From the NCBI RefSeq assembly GCF_000142905.1, contig NW_013657652.1, positions 62,001 to 126,000 of the forward strand: 64,000 nucleotides of DNA. Reading direction: 5' to 3'. Positions 29,595 to 41,395 of the stretch are shown in pieces. The notes under the pieces were generated by a model, which saw only the letters and a list, made by a program, of their open reading frames with translations, was not told where the DNA came from and searched no databases. Position numbers and translations under genes: made by a program. The stretch is from Thecamonas trahens ATCC 50062 (taxonomy: Eukaryota; Apusozoa; Apusomonadida; Apusomonadidae). Within the stretch, counting starts at the first letter, position 1, and the number at the start of each line of letters is the position of its first letter.

Positions 29595-32500
29595 TCACTC
29601 GAGCGTGTCGAGTGCAGGCGGCGGCGGCGGCGGCACGGCAAAGCTAGACACAACATCGTCACCGACTGTGCCGTTGAGCGATGTCTGCGCAGTACGCGAG
29701 TCAAACGAGACAAGTTCAGGCCCCGAGTCGACCATCGAGTCAGGAGGCGAGTTGCCTGACGAGACGTGGACCAACTGCGGATGAGCAGATGAGAACTCGT
29801 CCATCTGCACTTCGTTGCGGAGTGAGCAGTCGCCGACAGTGCCAAACTGCGACTCGCCGATGTCGAATGACTCGTCGGCCGACTCGCCAACTGCCGCAAA
29901 CTGGTCGTCCACCTCCTTGGCCATAGCCAGCCAGCGGTAGGTGTCGTAGATCGAGCCGCCAATAATGGCCAGAAGATTGGATCCGAGCGAGAACACGATG
30001 CCGACGTTGCGGACTCGCGGCGAGACCGTGAGTGACGAGCCAAAGTAGAGGACAAGCGTCGACGAGGCGATGCAAAAGACAGCAAGGGCGTTGTGGAAGA
30101 CGTCAAAGTACGGCTTGACAAACGCAACGTGTGCTCCAGACGCCGCGAGGACGGCAACCGCGTAGAACGCCTTGTTGTACGGATTTGACACTGCGTACGA
30201 CGAAGTCATCGCGAAAACGACTCCAAGCTTGCGCGCCATCACCGCAACCTCAAAGTAGTACGCTTGCTCACGGAAGCGCGCGACGAGGAACCCGTACCGC
30301 AGCGCAAACTCAATCGGACCGAGCACCTTGCGCCGGTTGACGAGGAGGAAAATGATCGCTGAGGGCAAGACAACGCAGTATGCAGTGGTGAAGAAGACTG
30401 CAAACGGTATCCATGCCGCGTGGCCGCCCGAAAAGCACTCGTCGCTCGGCGACGGCACGTGGCTTAGCCGCCCGTCACGGTCGCGCGCGCAGTCAAAGTA
30501 CGACAGCGCCACAGATGCGAGCGGAAGAAAGAGAATGGTGACGAGCTGAAAGTACGCTCGCACCATCACCGCTAGCATCCCGCGCCCACGGACCAATATC
30601 TCGGTCCGGAAACGCGCCTTGCGCCGCGTCCACCGCGCCCGGCGTGACGCCGCAGCAGGCAGCACATCCATAGCTCCCGGGTGGTTGCGGAGATAAGCCT
30701 CGCCGTGCGCATCGACCCAGCGTCCATACGCCCAGTTGATGCCGTAGATGACACAGAACGGAATGAGGAGCAGGACAGGGCCGAGCATGGTGAGCACGTA
30801 CTTGAACCGGTAAACGTGTGAAGCGCCGAGCCCGCACTCGGGCGACGTGAGCTCGATGTTGAGATTGGCAAACGAGAGCACGTCAAAAACCGCCCGCGCG
30901 TACTCGGGCCACGCCAGTGGCAGCTCACCGTACATGGCAGAGATTTGCAGCGAGGTGAGCCCGATGATGAGCGCCGCGTACTTGTACAGCGATCGAGACT
31001 GTGTGTTGAACCAGACCAGGAAGCTGACGCCCCCAAAGGCGACCGCCACAAACACCACAACAAGGAGCGAGCCCAGCGGTGAGCACTTATGACACTTGGA
31101 TCCGAGCTGGTAGTAACCCGAGACGCATGACGCACACAACCGCCCACCGTACCCGACCGCGCACCGCCCGGATCCGGTGCATGCCTGGCTGTTGGGACAC
31201 GAAATGAAAACGCTTGGATCCGAGCCTGGGAAGAAGCCCGGTCCGGCCTCGGGCGGTGCGTTGCCTCCAGAACACACACCGCCCGGCGGGCACGCCACGC
31301 ATGACGGCACGCTACTCTTGACTGCCGTGTTGAAGTATGACGGCACGCAGTGGCAGTCCGATACGTTCGTCGCCTGCGAGACAGACGTAGTAAAGATCGG
31401 GCAGACATTGCACCCGTCGCCGGTCGGCGAGTACGAGCCCGGCGTACACGGCGTGCATGCGCCCTCGGCATCGCCGGCATACCCGGGCTCACACTGCATC
31501 AGCGTCGCCATGATCTGTGCCGGCGTAACTCCACCAGCGCCGGCAAGTCCGACCGCCTGGACCGCCACCGCAAAGCGGGTCGTGGGCGTGAGGCCTCGCA
31601 ATGTGTGCTCGGTGCCGGCAACAACAACCGCGTCACCGGTCTCTGGATCTGTCGCCGGCACCCCGTCGAGCAGGATGCGGTATGAGAGCAGGCCCTCGTC
31701 AGGATGGATATATGGCGGCGCAAGCCACGAGAGAAGCAGCGTCGTCTTGGTCGCACGAATGAGGCCGAGTGCGTCCGGTGCGCCAGGCGGCGTGAGCGTG
31801 CAATCGGGTGGAATCGCGCGCCCCGGTGCGCAACTCGCGCACTCGGTGTGGTTGTTGACGCAGGTGACGCACGGAAAGACGCAGAGTGGCAGCTCGCACA
31901 CCACATGTCGCGGGGAGCTTGTCTCGCGGTCCTGCCATTGCCAGGCCTCGGACGGAAAGTACGACGGCTCGGTGTTGAACTCGAGGCCATTCTGCCTAAT
32001 CGGCTCGTTCGGCTGGGTGCTGCCCGGCCGCCACAATGTAAACTGGTCTTGCAGCGTAATGCCACGGTCCACCGTCACAAACTTGGCGTAGTACGCCGGT
32101 CGCAAAATGCCCAACCATGTGTTCTTGGTCGCTATGCCCAGGTGGACAACCTCATTCTGGATGTGGGCAAACTCTTCGGCGCTGTTGGGCACCACGGGGT
32201 AGCCCGGTGTCGGTAGGCCCAGGCAAAACTCGGTAGCCTCTGCATACGTGTAGAGATTGTCTAGATCGGCAGCGTAACACGAGGTACCGAACCGCTGTCC
32301 AGTGCTGCAATCACCCTCGCTGCTAAAGGCGACGCACGTCGGCTGAACGCCAGACCATGCCAGCGGGTAGCCATCGCGAAAAACGGTGATCGATGAGTAC
32401 ACTTGATTAACGTTGTCGGTGTGCGGGTCGCCGAGGCCGACGATGATGAACACAACTTTGTGGTCCATCTGCGGCGGATCAGTGAGCGTGTAGAGGTGGT

Positions 32501-34597
32501 GGAGGAGCGGCATAAGCTCAGGCGTGTACGCGGTGCCCTCGGCCGACTCTGTCGGCATGGTCCATGGGATAAACAGCGAGGTTCGCGGTCGTGATGAGAT
32601 GTCAAACGGGTCCGACGTTGAGAGCCGCGGCGTCCGGTTGTTCGATGCGTGGGCGTAGATACGAACGTTCACCGGTGCTACCGGCGACGGGCTCCGCCAG
32701 CGGAACCGCAGCTTGAGGCTCGAGTACCGAGCGATGGGATCGATGTCAACCTCGACGGCGGACATGTTGGCCCCAAGCCAGAGCGAGTTGACATTGAGGA
32801 CGGTGCCGTCGCCCAGCTCGTGCGTGTCTTCGCTATCACCAGTGAAGACTTCGCCGAGCTCGGCAAACTCGGTGCACGTCCGTCGCGCCGAGCCGGCTAG
32901 GTAGTACCCCGCGTTGCAAGCCACAACAGCATCGCCGCCGAGCTCGTTCGAATACGAGACGATGCGCCCATTTGCCGGCGCCTCGACCGCATCACACACG
33001 TCCAGGAGGCGAACGTTGCAATCAGGCACCAAGCCCCAGCCGGCCATACACTCGGTGCAGACCGGCGCTGCCGCTGGACCGGTACACCGACGGCAGTTGC
33101 CTGGACACTTGGGCCCCTCGCAGATATAAAACCGCGTTCCGCCCGATTCGTCCTCGAGCTCAAGATCGTTGTACTCGCCGGTGGTATCGTCGAGCGTGAC
33201 AAACGGCTCGTTGAGAACCTTGGTGTGCCGGAGAACCTGTGACGTGACGTTGCCGAGCCAGAAGAACCGGAACTCATCCTCGTGGTCGTAGAGAAGGGTG
33301 GCGTCGTACGCCGGATCCTTGGTCATGCCCACCCAGCAATCGCCATCGAGCAGCTGCGAGACAAAGACAGCCTCGTCGTAGCTCTCGAGCGAGACGAGAC
33401 GGAGGCCCTCGCCCTCGCAGTTTGCCTGGGCATCCGACCATGTGCGCGAGGTGTGAACGTGACTGTAGACGCGGCCGCCAAAGAGGTTGGTGTAGATGTT
33501 GATGCGGTCGTCCGACACGTCGATCGGAGAGAGGCACGCGGCCTCGACGCCGGACCAGTACGGCGTCCCGCCGTCCCATCGCGGGTGCGCCATGCACGTC
33601 CGCGTAGGCGAGCCCTGGAACTCGTATCCAGCGTCGCAGCTGAGGGTGCATACCGATCCAATGGCACCGCTGTTGGTGCACGAGATCGATCCCGAGGTCG
33701 GCGACGCGAGCGCGGGGCAAAAGCTGGTGTCGACGGTGCACGCTGGTGGGCCCACTCGCCCGATCATGCATTCGGTGCAATCACTGCTGTTTGCCCCGCA
33801 CGTCCAGCATGAAGGGTCACACATTGGCCCGCTACAAACGTACGCGAGCTTCGTGCCTGGATCGCGCTCGACAAAGACATCGGCGGAATCGCGCGAGTTG
33901 ACCGATGTCGCAAAGGCTGCCGAGTCTGACGGCTCGCCGGGCGGCCAATCGCTGAAATCGGCCGGCGTCCCATCAGTGTTGGCAAAAGTGGAGTCAGTTC
34001 CCGAGGCCTGTAGCGAGACGAGTGGACCGATGACGACATGAAGGACACATCAAGTCAAGAGGTGCAAGAGGTGCAGCGAGCAGCGGTGAACATGGTGAGT
34101 GGGACAAAGGCGGGAGGGCGTGTGCTGCCCAAAAAAAAGGTGCCAACATCAGGCCAAAAGGAGACAGGGCACGAGGAGTAGGGAGGGGAGGGAGTAGGGG
34201 AGGGGGGATTAGGCGCGGGGGGGGGTGTCGAAGGGGGCGGAGCAGAGGATGAGAAATACGAGAGGGGCAACAACAACGTCAAGGACACAAAGGGTTTCTC
34301 CTAGCAGACACGTACATCATAGTATGCGATGAGGTAGTCCCCTTCGGGGCTCTCGGGTGGTGTGAGGATGGTCAGGAGATTGGTGAGGTCGAGCGGGGAA
34401 TGAAGTGACGCCAGGTGGCCTCCCCACTCATTGCACGCGTGCTCGGCGAGCCAAATCGAGGTACGCCCACTCAGGCTGGATTCGACCATGTAACACCGAC
34501 CCCCAATAGTGTAGGGACAGTTTAGTGTGGCTTCGCTGCTGGTGACAAGCGCAAGCACAAGTGCTAGTGCATACGCAATGCCCGTAGCCCTGGCCAT
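29595..34597 (-). CDS. Multidomain surface receptor: three C-type lectin domains, CCP, FN3, Cys-rich and polytopic membrane region
   Basis: About 1564 aa in two exons. Exon 1 (34316-34597) encodes a signal peptide (MARATGIAYALALVLALVTS) and the first half of a C-type lectin fold with WLAEHACNEWGGHLASLHS. Donor GTACGT and acceptor CTACAG give a 308-bp intron. Exon 2 (from 34007) resumes in phase with DGTPADFSDWPPGEP. Then come a Cys motif (CDPSCWTCG), a CCP/sushi module (CDAGYEFQGSPTRTC), a second lectin domain (WSDAQANCEGEGLRLVSLES), a jelly-roll-like insert and a third lectin domain (YAEATEFCLGLP). FN3 (PGAPDALGLIRATKTTLLLS) and ephrin-receptor-like Cys repeats follow. The C-terminal ~450 residues have about nine TM helices of a type common in protist receptors, with RYGFLVARFREQAYYFE and MARKLGVV. 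The tail is acidic and Ser-rich. Likely a carbohydrate-sensing surface protein; function inferred. Confidence 0.85.
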
Positions 34598-35280
34598 GAG
34601 TAAAACTGCGCCCTTCCGTCCCGAGACAAGCGATGCACTCGCTTCGGCTGAAAACTCCACGTCAAAGATTCCGCGTCCGATGCCGTGCAACACAACCGAG
34701 CGCTGCCAGCATGAGCGAATGACGTCATGATGTGGTTGGCTGGCTGTCGTGGATCGATGGGTGGACTCTGATGTGTGCATGGGTGGTAAACCGGTGGTGA
34801 GTGTTTTCGATCACCGGAGGGCGTAGTAGTCCTCGGAGAGGGCACCCGAGGAGCGCCGCGATGGTGAGGCCGAGCCAAACTGCAGCGAGAGCAGCGGCGA
34901 GTAGTTCCCGGTGCGAACACCGCGGATGGCGGAGGAGAGGGCGACAAAGGCGACAAACTGGATGATGGAGGCACCGATGACGAGCCACGGACCAGCAGCC
35001 CAATCGTACGAGATGTCGTTGACGGCGACAAGCATCCACACCAGCGCCGAGCCGAGCGAGAAGAGCATGGCTAGAAGCGAGACGACCACGCCCGCACGGG
35101 TGGCCTTGGACACGGTATCTTTCCCGGCCTGGTTTCCGACGACGAGGACAAAGACGGCGCCAACAATGGCGAGGCCCGAAAACAACGCCGATGCAATCAG
35201 GCCCGCAAAAGCCAGGCCGCCGTAGTCCACCAGTGGCTGCAGCGAGGGCTGGTTGGTATCGAGCGAGTCGCGGGCTGACT
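34495..35280. repeat. Segmental tandem duplication, copy A
   Basis: 786 bp nearly identical to 35488-36274. By eye the only differences are one inserted T and one adjacent substitution, near 34668. It spans the first ~34 codons of the lectin receptor, its upstream region, and all of exon 2 of the four-TM gene. The right boundary falls on the AG of the exon-2 splice acceptor. Copy A is joined to the complete lectin gene. Confidence 0.95.
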
Positions 35281-35404
35281 GGAAGAACTCGACGTAGTCT
35301 CTCAGCGTCACCCTGTCACACCATCCATAGCCCGCAACCATGTATCGCCCGCGACAATGCATCGCCCACACACACACATCGCCCACACACACGCATCCCC
35401 CCCC

Positions 35405-35435
<31 letters not shown>

Positions 35436-35590
35436 TCGCCCATACACACACACACACACATCGCCCAGGCCGGTGCTCGGATCACATACCGACCCCCAAT
35501 AGTGTAGGGACAGTTTAGTGTGGCTTCGCTGCTGGTGACAAGCGCAAGCACAAGTGCTAGTGCATACGCAATGCCCGTAGCCCTGGCCAT
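34811..35590 (-). pseudogene. Chimeric duplicate: lectin signal-peptide exon read into four-TM exon 2
   Basis: Product of the tandem duplication. From the duplicated lectin ATG (35590) the frame runs unbroken through the signal peptide (MARATGIAYALALVLALVTS...TIGGR) and 207 bp of unique TG/CA-repeat DNA, read as Cys/Val/Gly-rich sequence. It then enters the intact copy-A exon 2 of the four-TM gene in the right frame, ending ALSEDYYALR at 34811. That is 259 aa: signal peptide, odd linker, three TM helices. The genuine first exon of the four-TM gene is absent here. A good donor (GGTCG|GTATGT at 35490/35489) and acceptor (TTCTTCCAG before 35278) exist, but splicing them would shift frame. It may be a dead duplicate or a young chimeric gene; it retains the lectin gene's upstream region. 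Confidence 0.65.
35281..35487. repeat. (CA)n-rich spacer between the duplication copies
   Basis: 207 bp of unique sequence between copies A and B, largely (CA)n broken by CATCGCCC motifs and a short C run. Its left end (in the - sense CGAGTTCTTCCAG) looks like a leftover intron end of the four-TM gene. Confidence 0.85.
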
Positions 35591-36274
35591 GAGTAAAACT
35601 GCGCCCTTCCGTCCCGAGACAAGCGATGCACTCGCTTCGGCTGAAAACTCCACGTCAAAGATTTCTGCGTCCGATGCCGTGCAACACAACCGAGCGCTGC
35701 CAGCATGAGCGAATGACGTCATGATGTGGTTGGCTGGCTGTCGTGGATCGATGGGTGGACTCTGATGTGTGCATGGGTGGTAAACCGGTGGTGAGTGTTT
35801 TCGATCACCGGAGGGCGTAGTAGTCCTCGGAGAGGGCACCCGAGGAGCGCCGCGATGGTGAGGCCGAGCCAAACTGCAGCGAGAGCAGCGGCGAGTAGTT
35901 CCCGGTGCGAACACCGCGGATGGCGGAGGAGAGGGCGACAAAGGCGACAAACTGGATGATGGAGGCACCGATGACGAGCCACGGACCAGCAGCCCAATCG
36001 TACGAGATGTCGTTGACGGCGACAAGCATCCACACCAGCGCCGAGCCGAGCGAGAAGAGCATGGCTAGAAGCGAGACGACCACGCCCGCACGGGTGGCCT
36101 TGGACACGGTATCTTTCCCGGCCTGGTTTCCGACGACGAGGACAAAGACGGCGCCAACAATGGCGAGGCCCGAAAACAACGCCGATGCAATCAGGCCCGC
36201 AAAAGCCAGGCCGCCGTAGTCCACCAGTGGCTGCAGCGAGGGCTGGTTGGTATCGAGCGAGTCGCGGGCTGACT
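35488..36274. repeat. Segmental tandem duplication, copy B
   Basis: 787 bp, partner of 34495-35280. Copy B is joined on its right to the native intron and first exon of the four-TM gene. It carries the intact version of that gene and a 5' fragment of the lectin gene. Confidence 0.95.
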
Positions 36275-36623
36275 ACATCGCCCACCACCACACGTCGCCC
36301 GCAACCCACCGCACGCCGCATGAGTCCCCCCGCCCCGGCCTTCCCACATCCTCCCCTGCCCCACCCTACCCCACCCTCTCACACCCTCCGCACACGCCTC
36401 ATCCCAGCACTCTCTCCCAGAGACACGAGACATACTGGACCTGGAACGGAAAGAGGGCGTTGTGTGGGACAGTGACCGAGAGCAGCCCCACGTGCGAGCG
36501 TGACGACTCGGTGGCTCCAAACACCAAGGTCATGTGGATCCAGGGAATAAAGCCAAGAGCAGCAACGAGGAGGACAATAGCTGCAAATGACGACACAATA
36601 GAGACAAAGCCCGAGGCGCCCAT
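35805..36623 (-). CDS. Four-transmembrane (claudin/tetraspan-like) protein
   Basis: 216 aa in two exons. Exon 1 (36441-36623) gives MGASGFVSIVSSFAAIVLLV..., TM1 and an extracellular loop ending LFPFQ. Exon 2 (35805-36272) gives SARDSLDTNQPSLQP and three further TM helices (AFAGLIASALFSGLAIVGAV, VVSLLAMLFSLGSALVWMLV, LVIGASIIQFVAFVALSSAI). A short Ser-rich tail ends EDYYALR. The 168-bp intron starts GTCCAG, a weak donor, and ends GTAG. The phase is 0 and the duplicate copy also has an acceptor at the same point, which supports the model. The topology suits claudin-like or tetraspan proteins, but no diagnostic motif is seen, so the family is open. A near-identical exon 2 lies in the chimeric duplicate. 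Confidence 0.72.
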
Positions 36624-36731
36624 CGCTACGCTAATGTGAGTGCAGTGTGGCCATGTCCAGATCCCCCCCACCCTCTCCCCCTCTCCCCCTCTCCCACCCA
36701 GCCTCTTCATCCGAACACACAGTTCATTTCA

Positions 36732-39700
36732 TCAATAGAAGCTAACCTTGGGCGGCTCGGCCGGTCCGGCGCCGTACGAGGCAAGGAGCTCGACGGTCAC
36801 AATGTTGGCCTTGGTCACGGGCTTTTCAAAGTCAAAGGCGAGGACGGTGTCGACCTGGGCCATGGGCACCACAAAGATGCCGACTCGGATCTGGGAGCAA
36901 ATGCGCTTCTTGGCGTCAACGCCGCAGGCCACGATGCGAACCTGCCGGACCTGCGACGCAGGACCGTCGTCCGAGTGCCGGACCGTCAAGACCACGCCCG
37001 AGAGCGTGAACGGCTCCACCCCAAAGTCGAGCGTCCGCCGTGCGTTGCGCGTCTTGGTCCAAAGGATCTTGCAGAGCGCGGGCGAAGGTGCCGGCGCCGG
37101 CGCGTACGGCAACGGCGACGGCGAGACCACGGGCGTCGGGACCGGGAGTCCCTCGACCACCACCCGTCCGGCACTGAGATAGTTTCCGACCGCTTCGCCG
37201 TCCGCCAGCGAGAGGGTGAGCGTGAGAATCCGAACCGGCGCCGTCGGGGCGTCCAGTTCGTACCGATGCGACGCCCGTGGCGCGAGCTCAGTCACGTCAA
37301 ACGCTCCACAGATGGCTCGGTCGACAATGGTAGCGCCTGCCGCGAGCTCGACGTGGATGCCGGGCCGGCCAGACTCGCCGCCATACCCGGCGCCATCGGC
37401 GACAATCGTTACCGAGTGCACCATGGCCGCGGACGAGAGGACAATCATGAGATCCAGCGCCTTCGCGCCGTCCGGGCCCCGCCACGCGAGCCCGTCGAGC
37501 GACGGATGCGGCGAGAAGAGGAGCACTTCGGCCGGGTGGCTCTCGGCCGCGGTCGGGACCGAGGCCAGGAGCGCCGCCGCTGGATACTGGGCCAGTGACG
37601 AGAGCGTGCCTTGCTCGTGGTACGGCGCGAGGTTCGGCGTTGACGCCCGAGCTGCGGTGAGGAGGAGCGAGCGGTGCGCCCGCGCGGCCTCCGAGTGCGC
37701 CAGCGCCTGTGCCCGCGCCAGCTCGTCGACCTGTGCCAGCACCCCAAGCTGGTCGCGGAGAACCGAGCCGCACCGCATGCACACAACCTCCTTGACCGAC
37801 GTCACATGCTTGACAATGACGTGACGCTCCGGGTCGAGGCAGTCCTGGCAGAACCGCCGGAGGCAGTGCCCGCACGACTTGCCAGATGCCGAGAGCATGT
37901 TGGTGCACTCCGAGTTGGAGCAGATGACGCTCGCGTACTTGGAGCTCTTAGCGAGCTGCTTGACCAAGTCGACGTCAACCTTGTTGACAAACCGGTTCGG
38001 GTCAAAGAACTCGAGTCGGAGACCAAGCGCAAGCAGCGCAACGTCGCGCTGGCTCGGGCTCAGGCCGAGCTGCAGCCGCAGCAAGTCGAGCTGCAGCGCC
38101 GCCAGCAGCGTCATCTTGGTCTTGGACGCCACAAGCTGTGCCGCCGCCTGGCGGTACTGCTCGACATCGGCCGCACTCCCGGTTCCGGGCGCGGCTTCCG
38201 CTGCCTCGCTCGCGCCAGGTTCGTCGGCATCGGCTTCGATGGCGTCAGAATTGGTGCCGGCATCCGGGCTGCCTGTGCTCGCTTTGGCCGCATCTGTGTC
38301 CGCGTCCGCCGGCGGCGGTGACTTGGTCGCTCGCCGTCGCCGCCGCCGCGACTTGCTGCCGCCAAGCTCGCGGGTAAGCTCGAGGACGCGCGAGGCGAGG
38401 CCGACCGACGCGAGCTCGGCTGACGCCGCCAGCGCGTCGGTCGACTCGAGCGAGGTGCCAAAGACGGCAACGGCGCCGAGGGACATCGGCTTGTGGCCCG
38501 GCGGCGCCCGGAACGAGACGTGCACAAACCGCTCCGGCGCCCGGACGCCCGGCTCGGCGCCCTTGTAGTCGTACAGCAGGCCGGCCCGCTCTTCGACCGA
38601 CGCCGCGCCGATGCGGAACGTCAGCCGCGTCCCAGACTTGACTGCAGGAAGCGCCAGCGCCTGGTAAAGGATGCGACATGAGTCGACGTGCTCGCCGGCC
38701 CAGACGTCCACAAGGACCGGCGCCACCGTCCCAGCGGTCTGGACCAACGTCACCGAGAGCTCAGATACGTAGCACGGCCGACGAAGGAAGATGTACAGCT
38801 CGGCAACCTCGGAGCCCTCTATGCACTCCCATACCGCGTCCGAGTGCTGCAGCAGATCGTCGGCCGATGCCGCACCAATGCCGGTGGTGAGCGAGAAGAG
38901 CGGCTTGACCAAAAACGACGCTGGCGGGCCCGACATCCACACCGCCCGCGGCAGCTGCCCGGCCCGGGCCACCAGCGACGGAAAGTGCCGCGCCTTGTCA
39001 AGCCCAAGCCACATGGTGAAGAGCGTGTGTCGTTGCGAGTCGTGGACCACGTTTTGGAACCGCCGCTGGATGGAAATGAGCGTGTTGTTGGGCGCCGCGT
39101 TGACGTTAGGTGAGTAGTTGCGGATCATTGACGAGTGTGCCGCCGGCGAGTTGGTGTACAACGTCGAGCACACATCGCCGTGCGCCACAAACATCTCAGC
39201 CAGCGCCGCCAGCACGCTCGGCTCCATCCAGCTTGTCAGGTCGGCCAGGCTTGCCCGTAGCAGCGGCCACTTGTTGTCGCGCCCATCGCTCGCCAGCGCC
39301 GCCGCTGCTTGAGCGGGCACCGCCAACCCGAGCCCTAGACGCCGCAGCATCTCGCCCACAATCTGGAACGAGGCAAAGAACGAGGCCACATTCGTCCGGT
39401 CAAGCGAGTCGGCGCAGTTCCATCGCAGCAGCGCGCCCTGCTCAGACTCGAGACGGTAGGTAAACGACGAGAACGGCGAGCGCGGGTTGTCGACAAGCTC
39501 AATGGCGCCGGTGGCCACCTCCATGCTACCCAGCGGAACCGAGAGTTGCTGCCACAGTGCGCCGATGGTCTCGTCCGGGCCGAGCATCTTGAAAATGCCA
39601 TGCCAGTCAAAGTTGATGAGCGAGAGCTCCATGGCCATCGACTCGCGCAGCGACCGGACCGCCGTCTGGAAGTGTTCCGAGAGGAGAGTCTCGGACGAGT

Positions 39701-40918
39701 CTGGTGAGACTCGGAGGAGGTTGATGCACGAAATCGGCACCTCGCCGTAGCGCGAGAGTAGCCGAGTAAAGTACTTGTCAACGGACTTGTACGGCTCGTC
39801 GCCGATGATCATCGCCGCCTGCCCAATCGCCACCGACGACTTGAGCTCGTTGGAAAACCGAACAGGCACCGTGCCGCGCCGCCAGCAAAACGAATAGAAC
39901 TCAAAGTCGGGTGCAGCAACAGTCGAGCCGCTCGCCCCGTCTTCGGCACCCTCCTTCTCCTTTCCCCCGCCCTCGCCCTCACCCTCGCTGATGTCAGCCC
40001 GCCACCACATGATCAGCTCGCACTCCATCTCGTTGCCCGGCTCGCCGAGGTCGTTCAGCCCACGCGCGTTGTAGCGGGTACCCGGATTGAGGCACGACTT
40101 TTTGGTGATGAGGCCGAGCGAGACGCGCCGGCCCTGAGGAGCAGCCTCGCCGCGCAGGACCAGGGTCTTGGACTTGGCCGCGCCCTGGATGAGCGAGACG
40201 CAAAAGCCGCGGAGGCCGAGCGTGGCAAACGGCTCGGCTAGCCACGAGTTGTAGGTGAACGCTGGATGTGGCGAATCAACCGGTTCCACCGACGGAAACG
40301 GGCGCGTCAGGTCGAGCGACTCGCAGAAGCAGTGAAGCGAGTCGAGCGGATAGCCCATGAGCGCCGCCATGGCCTTGGCCTCGGCCTTGGAACACGGCGC
40401 GGGGTGCTCCAGTGGGATCTCGATCCACCGCGACGCCGCAATGGTGTACACCGTGTGATTGTCGAACAAAAGCATCGACGGCGTCGCCTCGGTCACCACC
40501 AGCAGATACCCGGTCGAGCCGAGGACAATGTACCCGACAATGGCCACTGCGTCGACCTGCGCACTTTCCACGAGCTCATACCCACGCCCGGTCAGCATCG
40601 CCAGTGCTTCTGCCGACGACGTAAACGTGTCCACGCCTCGCCTGCCCTCAAACGACAGCCTCCCGGTGTGCTTGTCGATGGCGATCACGTGCGTGTCCTT
40701 GCGCGACGCCAGCGACGACACGATGAACTGCTCCCAGACCAGCGACCAGCCGCGGACAGAGGGAAGACCAGCGACCGTACCACGCCCATCCCAGCAGCAT
40801 GCAGAGCCCCCCACGCGCCGCCACCGCCCCGCGCGCGCGCCCGTCAGCCCATGCGATGAGTGCAGTCTGTGTGAGTCAAACTGTCGTCCTTCCTCTTCCC
40901 CCCCCCCAGTTTCAGAAA
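36732..40918 (-). CDS. SAC9-like phosphoinositide phosphatase with FYVE-like zinc finger (5' end unresolved)
   Basis: SAC-domain phosphatase that removes phosphate from phosphoinositides. Coding is convincing from about 40780 down to 36732. The SAC domain holds GFCVSLIQGAAKSKTLVLRG, FYSFCWRRGTVPVRFS, LSLINFDWHG and the catalytic CX5RT loop in RWNCADSLDRTN (39390-39425). NCADSLDRTN is the version I associate with plant SAC9, where other SAC proteins have NCxDCLDRTN. After a disordered acidic/basic stretch, eight cysteines (CSNSEC, CGHC, CQDC, CMRC; 37776-37925) form a FYVE-like finger without the usual basic RHHCR motif. Beta-rich sequence with repeated ARRTLDFGVEPFTLSG-type strands ends the protein. 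The frame runs formally through the N gap, but the start and probably a first exon are in or beyond it. More than 1340 aa are present. Confidence 0.85.
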
Positions 40919-41318
40919 NNNNNNNNNNNNNNNNNNNNNNNNNNNNNNNNNNNNNNNNNNNNNNNNNNNNNNNNNNNNNNNNNNNNNNNNNNNNNNNNNN
41001 NNNNNNNNNNNNNNNNNNNNNNNNNNNNNNNNNNNNNNNNNNNNNNNNNNNNNNNNNNNNNNNNNNNNNNNNNNNNNNNNNNNNNNNNNNNNNNNNNNNN
41101 NNNNNNNNNNNNNNNNNNNNNNNNNNNNNNNNNNNNNNNNNNNNNNNNNNNNNNNNNNNNNNNNNNNNNNNNNNNNNNNNNNNNNNNNNNNNNNNNNNNN
41201 NNNNNNNNNNNNNNNNNNNNNNNNNNNNNNNNNNNNNNNNNNNNNNNNNNNNNNNNNNNNNNNNNNNNNNNNNNNNNNNNNNNNNNNNNNNNNNNNNNNN
41301 NNNNNNNNNNNNNNNNNN
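40919..41318. other. 400-N assembly gap
   Basis: Exactly 400 N, flanked by a C run with TTTCAGAAA on the left and (CA)n with C runs on the right. Low-complexity flanks explain the break. Any reading frame across it is meaningless. The true size is unknown. Confidence 0.99.
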
Positions 41319-41395
41319 GCCCACACACACACACACTCCACCACACACCCTCCACCACACCCTCCCCCCCCCCACCCACACACACAACACTGACC
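41319..41395. repeat. (CA)n and C-run microsatellite at the gap edge
   Basis: CA-dinucleotide and CCACCACAC-type repeats with a C run directly follow the gap. Together with 41396-41630 this is the upstream region of the PKA regulatory subunit gene. No other gene seen. Confidence 0.85.

Noticed and set aside
35280-35320. Residues RVTLRDYVEFFQ before exon 2 in duplication copy A as genuine four-TM coding sequence
   Set aside because: They are absent from the intact copy B and end in a textbook acceptor (TTCTTCCAG), so they are read-through intron.
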